From Anaerolineae bacterium (GTDB lineage Bacteria; Chloroflexota; Anaerolineae; DRVO01): a stretch of 15,706 bases of DNA. A program made the position numbers and the translations under genes. This document shows positions 7,062 to 14,129 of the stretch, one piece after another. Below the pieces are notes generated by a model that was not told where the DNA came from, searched no databases, and saw nothing but the letters and a program-made list of their open reading frames with translations. The DNA is taken from positions 1 through 15,706 of the forward strand of contig JAAYAV010000348.1 of the NCBI GenBank assembly GCA_012719195.1, in the 5' to 3' direction. Each line of letters opens with the position of its first letter. Within the stretch, counting starts at the first letter, position 1.

Positions 7062-7702
7062 GAGGCGTTGCCGCCGGTCTCAGGCTGCGGCTGACGGTAC
7101 AGCCCTCGCTCGCAGATGATCGCCTCAACGGCCGGAGGCACCCAGTAGCGCACCGACTGCCCCCGGGCCACCATGCCGCGCAGGATGGTGGACGAAATGC
7201 CCACCAGCGGCATGGTCACGGTCACCACCCGTCGCTCCGTCTCCGGCACACGCGCCGCCACTGCTTCCAGGTCAGTGGGCCAGCCGGGCCGCTCGATCAC
7301 CGCCAGCATGCACCGGCGAGCCAACTCCCCGGGCCGACGCCAAGTGTGCAGCTGCTTCAGAGAGTCCGAGCCGATGATGAAGTAGATGGAGTCCGGCCCG
7401 ATCCGGTACTGCTCCGCCAGCAACGCCATCGTGTCCACCGAGTAATGAGGGCCTGGCCGCTCCACGTCTACGGTGCTAACCAGGAAGCGGGGATCGTCCG
7501 CCACCGCCGCCCGGGTGAGTTCCAGGCGCGTCTCGACGTCCAGGTGCTCGACCTTGCGCTTGTGCGGGGGCGTGCCGGCAGGAAGGAAGAGAACCCGATC
7601 CAGGCCGAGCCCCTCCAGAGCCGTCTGCGCCATCAGCAAGTGGCCCAGGTGAATGGGATCGAAGGTGCCCCCGAGGACGCCCAGCCGCGCTATCGCTGCC
7701 AC
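7058..7702 (-). CDS. nadD: Nicotinate-nucleotide adenylyltransferase
   Basis: It transfers AMP from ATP to nicotinate mononucleotide to give deamido-NAD, an essential step in NAD synthesis. The 214-residue nucleotidyltransferase shows GGTFDPIHLGH (11-21) with the (H/T)xGH catalytic His, PPHK (45-48), GSDSL (111-115), the LHTW segment (118-121), and the C-terminal ISSTILR (169-175) that binds ATP phosphate. The start is a GTG at 7702 that overlaps the end of obg by 13 bases; no ATG gives the intact N-terminal motif. Obg-nadD adjacency is common in bacteria. Its stop overlaps the next ATG (ATGA). The assignment is secure. It is probably cotranscribed from the promoter before obg. Confidence 0.96.
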   Translation of the reverse strand: MAAIARLGVLGGTFDPIHLGHLLMAQTALEGLGLDRVLFLPAGTPPHKRKVEHLDVETRLELTRAAVADDPRFLVSTVDVERPGPHYSVDTMALLAEQYRIGPDSIYFIIGSDSLKQLHTWRRPGELARRCMLAVIERPGWPTDLEAVAARVPETERRVVTVTMPLVGISSTILRGMVARGQSVRYWVPPAVEAIICERGLYRQPQPETGGNAS

Positions 7703-8982
7703 TCGAGCTCGGACTCCCCGATGATGACGGTATCTCCCGGAGCGACGCCCGCTTCCTCCAGAGCCGCAGTGATGCCGTAGCGATCGAGGGTTCGCTGGAA
7801 GCGGTCTACCGCCTCGGGCATGCCCCAGCCGACGCGACGGGCCAGCCTCTCCAGCCAGGCCGAGCGCACCACCCAGGCGCCGTCGGCACGGCGAAAGATG
7901 CGTACCGCTACCTCGTCCTCATCCACCGCGGGAGCGACGATCTCGGGGAGCACCAGTGGCTCTTGCTCGGCGGGCATCCGCTCCAGGGCCCACCGAACCT
8001 GGTTCAGGAGATCGGGAACGCCTTCGCCGGTGGCCGCCGAGATCCCCACCACCATCGTCGCCGATCGGCCCACCAACTCACGCAGTGCCTCGAACCGCTC
8101 GCGCGCCTCGGGCAGGTCGAGCTTGTTGATGGCAACTACCTCCGGCTTCTGCGCTAGCTTCGGGTCAAAGGCTTCCAGTTCCTCGCGGATCTGCTCGTAG
8201 GCCTCGTATGCGTCGGCCGCCGCTCCGTCCAGGAGGTGAACGATCAGGCGCGTGCGCTCGATGTGCCGCAGGAAGCGGTGTCCCAGGCCAGCGCCCCGGC
8301 TCGCCCCGGCGATGAGGCCGGGCATGTCGGCCACCACGAAGGAGAAGGAGTCATCCAGCAGGACCACACCCAGGTTGGGCTGCAGGGTGGTGAAGGGATA
8401 GTCGGCGACCTTGGGTCTCGCCGCGCTGATCACGGAGAGCAGGGTCGACTTGCCGGCGTTGGGCAGTCCCACCAAGCCCACGTCCGCCAGCAGCTTGAGT
8501 TCGAGACGAACCCAGCGCTGCTCGCCGGGGTCTCCGCGCTCTGCCATCCGGGGAGCCTGATTGGTGGAGGAGGCGAACGAGGCGTTACCACGCCCGCCGC
8601 GGCCTCCCTTGGCCACGAGCAGTCTCTGACCGGCCGCAAGCAAGTCGCCGAGGGGGGCATCCGTCTCGTCGTCGTAGACGATGGTCCCCAGGGGCACGAG
8701 CACCACCACGTCTTCGCCGGCCGCACCCTGCTTGTCCTTACTGCCGCCGTGCCCGCCGCGCTCGGCGCGAATGTGGCGCTGACCCCGGAACGATACGAGG
8801 GTGTTCAGCCCCGGCGACGACTCCAGGTAGACGCTGCCGCCCGGCCCGCCATTGCCGCCGTTCGGTCCGCCCAGCGGTATGTACTTCTCGCGCCGGAAGC
8901 TCACAACGCCGTTGCCGCCGTCGCCGGCGGCTACATGTATGCGCGCTTCGTCTAGAAGTGTTCCATCCGAACCATAGGGCAT
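7690..8982 (-). CDS. obg: Obg family GTPase (ObgE/CgtA), with OCT domain
   Basis: This essential GTPase associates with the 50S ribosomal subunit and links ribosome assembly to the stringent response. All three domains are visible in 430 residues: the glycine-rich Obg fold (about 8-158, with GGPNGGNGGPGGS and GGRGGRGN), the G domain (about 160-335) with G1 GLPNAGKS (172-179), G3 DMPG (219-222), G4 NKLD (286-289) and G5 SA (315-316), and a C-terminal OCT domain (about 355-425) of the type found in Gram-positive and related phyla. The ATG at 8982 gives a short N-terminal extension before DEARIHVAAGDGGNG. The nearest Shine-Dalgarno-like GAGG lies about 14 bases upstream, unusually far. It heads the obg-nadD-isomerase-membrane protein unit. 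Confidence 0.97.
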   Translation of the reverse strand: MPYGSDGTLLDEARIHVAAGDGGNGVVSFRREKYIPLGGPNGGNGGPGGSVYLESSPGLNTLVSFRGQRHIRAERGGHGGSKDKQGAAGEDVVVLVPLGTIVYDDETDAPLGDLLAAGQRLLVAKGGRGGRGNASFASSTNQAPRMAERGDPGEQRWVRLELKLLADVGLVGLPNAGKSTLLSVISAARPKVADYPFTTLQPNLGVVLLDDSFSFVVADMPGLIAGASRGAGLGHRFLRHIERTRLIVHLLDGAAADAYEAYEQIREELEAFDPKLAQKPEVVAINKLDLPEARERFEALRELVGRSATMVVGISAATGEGVPDLLNQVRWALERMPAEQEPLVLPEIVAPAVDEDEVAVRIFRRADGAWVVRSAWLERLARRVGWGMPEAVDRFQRTLDRYGITAALEEAGVAPGDTVIIGESELEWQR

Positions 8983-8985
8983 AAC

Positions 8986-8999
8986 AGGTAAGGCTACCT
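8986..8999. repeat. Short perfect inverted repeat before obg
   Basis: AGGTA (8986-8990) and TACCT (8995-8999) form a perfect 5-bp inverted repeat around AGGC. It spans the predicted obg -10 element and the only GAGG near the start codon. It could be an operator half-site pair or, if transcription starts further upstream, a small hairpin masking the ribosome binding site. Such a short repeat could also be chance. Confidence 0.25.
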
Positions 9000-9019
9000 C
9001 GTGAGCATACCGCTGTCAA
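8991..9019 (-). promoter_or_regulatory. Predicted sigma70-type promoter of the obg operon
   Basis: On the minus strand a perfect TTGACA (9019-9014) precedes, by 17 bases, TAGCCT (8996-8991), which keeps the key first, second and last consensus bases. The flanking GCTTTGACAGC is identical to that at the mtnA promoter. Only 8 bases separate the -10 from the obg ATG, so a transcript from here would be nearly leaderless. It lies in the 76-base gap after the lipoprotein gene, where no terminator is evident. Confidence 0.5.
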
Positions 9020-9058
9020 AGCTTGGTGTCATCGGGCCGGTCGCCCCCACTGCGGCTA

Positions 9059-10528
9059 CTACTGCCAGGAGAAGACCCTCTCGGCCGCGAACTCGTAGGT
9101 GAACGCGAGCTGATCCAGCACCTCAGGAAGGAAGGGCTCCTGGTTGCTCCCGTCCGCCCCCATCACGTATGGGCGCCAGCGACCATCGCGGTCGGAGAGG
9201 AAGAGCACCCGCTCCCCGTCCGGCGACCAGGCAGGCGCGACGTTGTTTGCCGCCCGGTCCGCCAGCGGCGAAGACTCCGTCAGTCTCTTCAGGCCGGAAC
9301 CGTTCGTCCCGACGACGTACACCTCCCAGTGGTCGTGCTGGCGGTACATGAAGAGAATGCGGCTGCCATCAGGACTCACCACCGGGAAGGCGGCGGCCAC
9401 GTCGTCCAGGATCACCCATGGCTCTCCACCGAAGCTCGTTCCCTTCAGGGCGCGTTCGCCCTGGTAGACCACAGTCTCACCCGTGGCCGACCAGCTGGGC
9501 GAGAAGGAGCGCTCATCTGCCGGCAAATCGGCTGTGTTCCCCTGCAAGTCCACCACCGTCAGGGACCAAGTGGGGCGCCCGGGGAGGTCCACACAACCGA
9601 AGCCGGGGAAGCACACCCGGCTGGCGCTGGCGCCGCTGGTCTCCCAGGCGAAGGCGATCTGATCCCCGTCCGGATTCCAGGTTGGGCTCTTCATCAGATT
9701 GCCGCCGCGCACCCGCCATTCCTGACCAGTAGTTGTGTCGAACACGTAGAGGCCGCGCGGTTCATCCCAGCGCACGAAGGCCAGTCGGGTACCGTCGGGC
9801 GACCAGGCCGGGTCGAGCCCGTGGGTGAGGCGCACCAGACCGGAACCGTCCTCGTTCACGGCCCAGATCTCACCCCCGCTGGCTACCTGAAAGGCAATGC
9901 GGGACGGCCTGGGGGTGGCAGTGGGCGTGACCGGCGTCGCGGCAGCCGCTGCCGTCGGGACGGTGGTCGCCGGGGCGGCCGCCGGCGCCGGTGTGGAAGG
10001 CGTGCCCGGAGCCGGCACCGCCAGCACCTGACCGACGTAGATGGCGGAGGGGTTGTCTATGCCGTTGGCCTGCACCAGATCCCGCACCGTGACGCCATAC
10101 CGGCGGGCGATGCTCGTCAAGTGCTCGCCCCAGCGCACCACGTGCTCGGTCGGCAGCGCTACCGCTGCGGCGGGCGTGCCCGTCGGCTGCGGCGGAGCGG
10201 CCGGCGTTTCGGGAGCGGCGGCGCTGGAGGCCATCGCCGTCGCTTCGGCCGGCATGCTCGCAGTCACCTCGGCGGCTGGTGTGGCGGCGTCCGTCAGGCC
10301 GGACGGCTCGGGGGTCGCCGACGCTTCTGCGGTTGGGGTGACGGTGGCACCACCGACAAGTCGCGCCGCCTCGGCAGTCAGGATGGCCGCCCTCGTCTCC
10401 ACCGAAACGGGGACGATGGTCGGCGTAGGTTCGCTCTGACCTGCCGCCATGGTACAGCCAGTGGCCAGAAGGCCGACAAGCAAGGTGGCCAGGCACCGGG
10501 TAACAGCAGCCTTCGCTTTCGGACGCAT
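9059..10528 (-). CDS. Lipoprotein with LysM domain and TolB-like beta-propeller (PD40) repeats
   Basis: From the preferred start the protein has 489 residues. It begins with a lipoprotein-type signal (MRPKAKAAVTR, a hydrophobic run, then LLATGC with the lipidation Cys at 25), followed by a long Pro/Thr/Ala/Glu-rich linker (about 35-127). A LysM domain (about 128-172, EHVVRWGEHLTSIARRYGVT to YVGQVLAVP) comes next, then a second Pro/Thr/Ala linker (173-208), and a beta-propeller (about 209-489) with WSPDG-type repeats at 242-246, 284-288, 384-388 and 434-438. LysM domains bind peptidoglycan or chitin-like glycans; TolB-like propellers usually bind proteins. It is probably surface-anchored. The ATG at 10528 has GAGGA 8 bases upstream; an in-frame ATG at 10543 overlaps the permease stop (ATGA) but lacks a ribosome binding site. 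It ends with tandem TAG stops. Coupling to the MacB-like permease suggests it serves that exporter. Confidence 0.88.
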   Translation of the reverse strand: MRPKAKAAVTRCLATLLVGLLATGCTMAAGQSEPTPTIVPVSVETRAAILTAEAARLVGGATVTPTAEASATPEPSGLTDAATPAAEVTASMPAEATAMASSAAAPETPAAPPQPTGTPAAAVALPTEHVVRWGEHLTSIARRYGVTVRDLVQANGIDNPSAIYVGQVLAVPAPGTPSTPAPAAAPATTVPTAAAAATPVTPTATPRPSRIAFQVASGGEIWAVNEDGSGLVRLTHGLDPAWSPDGTRLAFVRWDEPRGLYVFDTTTGQEWRVRGGNLMKSPTWNPDGDQIAFAWETSGASASRVCFPGFGCVDLPGRPTWSLTVVDLQGNTADLPADERSFSPSWSATGETVVYQGERALKGTSFGGEPWVILDDVAAAFPVVSPDGSRILFMYRQHDHWEVYVVGTNGSGLKRLTESSPLADRAANNVAPAWSPDGERVLFLSDRDGRWRPYVMGADGSNQEPFLPEVLDQLAFTYEFAAERVFSWQ

Positions 10529-10539
10529 AACTAGGTTCC

Positions 10540-11781
10540 TCATTCGTACCGAAGTGCTTCGATGGGGTTGAGAGAAGCGGCGCGTCGTGCCGGGTAGATC
10601 CCGAAGAACACGCCCACTGCCGCCGATACTCCAGTGGCCAGCAGGACGGTCTCCGGCGTCACCTTCGGCGTGACTCCCTCGATGAGATTGCCCGCCTGCA
10701 CCGCCACCGTCCAGCCGAGGACGATGCCCGCCAATCCGCCGACCACAGACAAGAAGACCGCCTCCACCAGGAACTGGGTCATGATGTCGCTGCGCTTAGC
10801 GCCGACGGCCTTGCGGATGCCGATCTCACGGGTTCGCTCGGTCACCGACACCAGCATGATGTTCATGATGCCGATCCCGCCCACTATCAGCGATATGCCG
10901 GCGATCGCGCCCAGGAACGTGGTCAGGACTCCGGTGATGTTGCCGAAGATGGCTGTGATGTCGGCTTGGTTGATCACGGTGAAGTCGTCATCCTCGCCGA
11001 TCCCGATACGGTGCTGGTAGCGCAGAACCGTCTTGACCTCTTCTATGGCCAGGTCTATCTCGGCCTCGGTGGTCGCTTGCACGTAGATGGTGCTCACCCC
11101 CAACTCGCCGCTGCGCCCTCGCAGAGGTAGCAGGCGCATCTGAGCGGTCGACAGGGGCACGTACACGTAGCTGTCCACGTCGGCAAAGGCCGAGCCGCCC
11201 TTTCCCTCCAGCACGCCCACCACCGTGTAGGGCACGCCCCCGATGCGCACTCGATTGCCCAGAGGCACCTCATCCCCGAACAAGTCGCGGGCGATGTTGG
11301 GTCCCAGGACGCAGACGGTGGAGCGGGCGGACACGTCCTGCTGGCTGATGAAGGCGCCGTAAGCGACGGTGACGTTGCGCACCGCCGGGTAGTTCGGCCA
11401 GACGCCGTTCACCGCCACCCGCTTGCTGTTGCCCCCGAAGGACACCTCAGCGAACGTGTTGATGTCCGGGCTCACGGCGCCCACGTGGGGCGCGTTGAAG
11501 GGGTTGTTCAACGCCTCGACGTCGCTCATGGTGAGCGAGGCGCGGCCGCCCGACCCCCCACCCGTGCCCATATCGCTGAGCGAGCCAGGCGTTATGTAAA
11601 GCAGATTGGAGCCGATGGACTGCAACTGGTCGGTCACCAGCCCCTGCACGCCCTCGCCCAGGCCTATCAGCGCGATCACCGCCCCCACCCCGATGATGAT
11701 GCCCAGCATGGTGAGAGCCGACCGCAGTTTGTTGCCCAGTAAGGCGGCCAGGGCCATCCGGATGCTATCGAGCAGTACCAT
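10540..11781 (-). CDS. ABC transporter permease, MacB/FtsX type
   Basis: This 413-residue membrane subunit of a type VII (mechanotransmission) ABC system has one N-terminal helix (about 21-42), a large extracytoplasmic MacB-PCD-like domain (about 43-275), and three C-terminal helices (about 284-312, 338-361, 377-396) forming the FtsX domain. The cytoplasmic coupling segment TERTREIGIRKAVGAKRSDI (314-333) is typical of MacB, as is the end ARRAASLNPIEALRYE. Substrates of such systems include peptides, lipoproteins and macrolides; none can be chosen here. The ATG at 11781 overlaps the ATPase gene by 17 bases and has GGTGA just upstream. Its stop overlaps an ATG of the lipoprotein gene. It would work as a dimer with the neighbouring ATPase and adaptor. 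Confidence 0.95.
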   Translation of the reverse strand: MVLLDSIRMALAALLGNKLRSALTMLGIIIGVGAVIALIGLGEGVQGLVTDQLQSIGSNLLYITPGSLSDMGTGGGSGGRASLTMSDVEALNNPFNAPHVGAVSPDINTFAEVSFGGNSKRVAVNGVWPNYPAVRNVTVAYGAFISQQDVSARSTVCVLGPNIARDLFGDEVPLGNRVRIGGVPYTVVGVLEGKGGSAFADVDSYVYVPLSTAQMRLLPLRGRSGELGVSTIYVQATTEAEIDLAIEEVKTVLRYQHRIGIGEDDDFTVINQADITAIFGNITGVLTTFLGAIAGISLIVGGIGIMNIMLVSVTERTREIGIRKAVGAKRSDIMTQFLVEAVFLSVVGGLAGIVLGWTVAVQAGNLIEGVTPKVTPETVLLATGVSAAVGVFFGIYPARRAASLNPIEALRYE

Positions 11782-12544
11782 CGGTCACCACCTGATGGAG
11801 CACGCCGGTCGTCTCGATGGCACGCCACGCTTGCAGTCGCTCTTCTTCGGGAACCGGTTCATCGGACGTGAGGCGACCGTCGCGCAACCGCACCAGCCGC
11901 CTCGTGCACGAGGCCGTGTCCGGGTCGTGGGTCACGAACACCACTGTGATACCGTCCTCCTCGTTGAGACGGCGGAAGATCTTCATCACTTCCGCGCCGG
12001 AGCGGCTATCCAGGTTGCCGGTGGGCTCATCGGCCAGGATGATGGCCGGGTCATTCACCAAGGCGCGGGCGATGGCCACTCGCTGGCGTTCGCCGCCCGA
12101 CAGCTCGTTCGGCTTGTGATGGATGCGCTGCCCCAACCCCACCGCCTCCAGCGCCCGAGCCGCTCGCGAACGGCGCGAGCCCATCGCTCCGCCATAGATC
12201 AGCGGCAACTCGACGTTCTCCACTGCCGTGATCCGCGGCAAGAGGTTGAACGACTGGAAGACGAAGCCGATCTCGCGATTACGCACCTCAGCCAGGCGGT
12301 TGTCGTTCAGCCGGCTCACATCGATGCCGCGAAGCAGATACCGCCCCTTGGTCGCCTGGTCCAGACAACCGATGACGTTCATCAGGGTCGACTTGCCCGA
12401 GCCGGATGGACCCATGATGGCGAGCATCTCGCCCACCTCGATGGTGAGGTCTATTTCCTCCAGGGCGCGCACCTTGAGCTTGCCCAGGATGTAGACCTTG
12501 CCGATTCCGGTCAGCTCGATGACCGGCCCGCCGCCGTCAGCCAT
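11765..12544 (-). CDS. ABC transporter ATP-binding protein, MacB/LolD type
   Basis: This 259-residue nucleotide-binding subunit has Walker A GPSGSGKST (45-53), a Q-loop FVFQSFN (94-100), signature LSGGERQR (148-155), Walker B IILADEPTGNLD (168-179) and the switch His206 in VFVTHD. These are the hallmarks of the LolD/MacB/FtsE group that drives conformational change in FtsX-type permeases rather than threading substrate through the membrane. A C-terminal tail of about 40 residues after the switch region looks lineage-specific. The ATG at 12544 is only 5 bases after the adaptor stop, and the 3' end overlaps the permease start. The ATPase and permease are separate here, unlike the fused Escherichia coli MacB. 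Confidence 0.96.
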   Translation of the reverse strand: MADGGGPVIELTGIGKVYILGKLKVRALEEIDLTIEVGEMLAIMGPSGSGKSTLMNVIGCLDQATKGRYLLRGIDVSRLNDNRLAEVRNREIGFVFQSFNLLPRITAVENVELPLIYGGAMGSRRSRAARALEAVGLGQRIHHKPNELSGGERQRVAIARALVNDPAIILADEPTGNLDSRSGAEVMKIFRRLNEEDGITVVFVTHDPDTASCTRRLVRLRDGRLTSDEPVPEEERLQAWRAIETTGVLHQVVTDGTAR

Positions 12545-12549
12545 ACCTG

Positions 12550-13959
12550 CTATCCGCCCATGGGCCCGAAGGTGGTGCGGATCTGTTCCTCCAGGGACGT
12601 AGTACCGGGAATCACTACCTGATCCCCTTCCTGCACGCCGGCGAGTATCTCCGTCACGCCCACTCCCTGGGCGCCCAGTATCACCTCAGTGCGCACCGGC
12701 TGGCCGTCCACCATGCGCTCCACGAAAGTGATGCTGGTGCCACGATCTAGCTGCACCGCCCGGTTGGGCAGCACCAGCGTGCCTTCGCGGCGGTCCACCT
12801 CGATGAGCACCTGGGCGGTCATGCCCGGCCGGAGCCCCTCGAGCTCCTCGTCTACGTCCACGCGCACCTCGTATTGCACCACCCCGGAAGTGCTGGGCAT
12901 GCCGCCGGACTCCGATCCGGCGCGTATCAAGCCGATGCGGGCTACGTGGCCGGCCAGCGACACCCCGGTGAAAGCCTCCGGCTGGACCACGGCACTCTGA
13001 CCGACGGCGACCAACCCGATGTCGCCCTCATCGATGGGTACGCTCACGTGGTAGCAGTTGCAGTCCAGGAGGGTCACGGTGGCGAGGCCAGTGGCTGACA
13101 GCTGACCCTCCACTGCGTTGACAGCGGCCACCTGCCCGGCGAAGGGCGCTCGCAGCACGGTGTTCTCGAGCTGAGTGCGCGCCTGCTCCAGGCTGATCCG
13201 CGCCTGCTCCACCTGCAGATCAAGAATGTGCCGGTCCTCATCGCTCGCGCCCTGCTCCAGGCGTGCCAGCTGGGCCCGCGCTTGGGCAATCTGGGCGTTG
13301 ATTGCCGCCAGGTCCGCCGAGTCGGCGCCCTTGGTCTGGATGTCATGGTTGGCCTTCGCCGCCTCGTAGTCGAGCGTAGCTGCCTGGAGCGACAGAGACT
13401 GAGGCATGGCCGCGATGGCCCCCACCCACTTCACCTCGTCATAGGCGCTCTGGGCCCGCTGCAAGGCGATCTCGGCTTTCTGTAGTTGCACGGCCGCCAC
13501 GGTGGCCTGGGACTCGCTCGGGCCGGCCATGGCACGATTGTAGGAGGCCTGCGCCGACGCCAGCGACGCTCTCGCTGCCGCCAGCTCCTCAGCAGTGGGC
13601 GGGGCTAGCGTCCGGCTCGCCTGCGCTTCCGCCAGCGCTAGAGCCGTCTCCGCCAGGCGCACCTGGATCTCGATGTCGGAAGGGTCCAGCTCCACCAGCG
13701 GCTGATCCGTCTCAACCCAATCCCCCACCGAAACGTGCACCTCCGCCACACGACCCGGCGCGCGGAAGGACAGGCCGACCACGCGCTCCGCCTCGACAGA
13801 GCCGGAAGCCGCCACTTCGCTGGTGATGTTGTCGCGCCGGACGGCGACCGTCTCCATTTCTCGCGCGGCACCCTCGGCCGGCATGGGAGCGCTCCAGAGA
13901 CGATAGACGGCAAAGGCAATCACGCCCACCACACCCAGTATTAGCAGCGCTCGTTTCAT
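12550..13959 (-). CDS. Efflux periplasmic adaptor (HlyD/MacA-type membrane fusion protein)
   Basis: This 469-residue protein has one N-terminal membrane anchor (about 3-22), a first half lipoyl-like motif (about 62-95, SFRAPGRVAEVHVSVGDWV), a long Ala/Gln/Glu-rich helical hairpin (about 97-265) predicted to be coiled coil, the second lipoyl half (LRAPFAGQVAAV, 269-280), and beta-barrel and membrane-proximal domains to the end (LRPGMTAQVLIEV, 376-388). It would connect the MacB-like permease to the outside or to another envelope component. It contains adjacent Cys residues (CNC, 300-302), unusual for an exported adaptor. It is the first gene of the exporter operon. The ATG at 13959 is preceded by AGGTGG at 13969-13964 and by a near-consensus promoter. 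No TolC-like outer membrane gene is present in the window. Confidence 0.94.
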   Translation of the reverse strand: MKRALLILGVVGVIAFAVYRLWSAPMPAEGAAREMETVAVRRDNITSEVAASGSVEAERVVGLSFRAPGRVAEVHVSVGDWVETDQPLVELDPSDIEIQVRLAETALALAEAQASRTLAPPTAEELAAARASLASAQASYNRAMAGPSESQATVAAVQLQKAEIALQRAQSAYDEVKWVGAIAAMPQSLSLQAATLDYEAAKANHDIQTKGADSADLAAINAQIAQARAQLARLEQGASDEDRHILDLQVEQARISLEQARTQLENTVLRAPFAGQVAAVNAVEGQLSATGLATVTLLDCNCYHVSVPIDEGDIGLVAVGQSAVVQPEAFTGVSLAGHVARIGLIRAGSESGGMPSTSGVVQYEVRVDVDEELEGLRPGMTAQVLIEVDRREGTLVLPNRAVQLDRGTSITFVERMVDGQPVRTEVILGAQGVGVTEILAGVQEGDQVVIPGTTSLEEQIRTTFGPMGG

Positions 13960-13986
13960 CTACCCACCTTCTATATCGCACCACTT

Positions 13987-14015
13987 ATTATACCTATCGC
14001 TCTCATTCTGGGCAA
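13987..14015 (-). promoter_or_regulatory. Predicted sigma70-type promoter of the exporter operon
   Basis: On the minus strand TTGCCC (14015-14010) is followed after exactly 17 bases by a perfect TATAAT (13992-13987). The start site would lie near 13980, giving a leader of about 20 bases with the AGGTGG ribosome binding site. This is the best -10 in the window. It would drive the adaptor, ATPase, permease and lipoprotein genes, and possibly read through into obg because no terminator is seen before it. Confidence 0.65.
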
Positions 14016-14025
14016 GCTGTGTTGT

Positions 14026-14035
14026 CCGCGAGCGG
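14026..14035. promoter_or_regulatory. Candidate operator between divergent promoters
   Basis: CCGCGAGCGG is a perfect inverted repeat (CCGC-GA-GCGG) within the 42 bases separating the two divergent -35 elements. A GTCCG direct repeat (14024-14028 and 14035-14039, 11 bases apart) frames it. The location would suit a regulator acting on both the exporter operon and the dehydrogenase-aldolase pair. In GC-rich DNA such a short palindrome may be chance. Confidence 0.25.
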
Positions 14036-14057
14036 TCCGGCCATGGGGCCTTCGAGC

Positions 14058-14086
14058 TTGGCGGTCCCGGCCCGCCCCTGTAACAT
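14058..14086 (+). promoter_or_regulatory. Predicted sigma70-type promoter of the dehydrogenase-aldolase pair
   Basis: TTGGCG (14058-14063) is followed by a 17-base spacer and TAACAT (14081-14086). Each element matches the consensus at four of six positions. The start site would be near 14093, leaving a leader of about 37 bases before the ATG at 14130. It is divergent from the exporter promoter. Confidence 0.45.
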
Positions 14087-14103
14087 CGGAGCATTGCTGC
14101 CGG

Positions 14104-14118
14104 CTCGGCCGGACCGAG
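14104..14118 (+). other. Small leader hairpin next to the ribosome binding site
   Basis: CTCGG (14104-14108) pairs with CCGAG (14114-14118) across a 5-base loop. The 3' arm overlaps the start of the GAGGGAG ribosome binding site (14116-14122) of the dehydrogenase gene. It could reduce translation initiation, but the stem is short and no ligand-binding structure is apparent. Confidence 0.25.
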
Positions 14119-14129
14119 GGAGCGATACC

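Noticed and set aside
8983..9058. Intrinsic terminator between the lipoprotein gene and obg
   Set aside because: Only a weak four-base GGGC/GCCC stem is present, with no T-run; read-through into obg remains possible.
9023..10534. 503-codon plus-strand open frame opposite the lipoprotein gene
   Set aside because: Antisense to a protein with a lipoprotein signal, LysM and propeller repeats; its Arg/Gly-rich repeats are the mirror of Pro/Ala/Thr codons.
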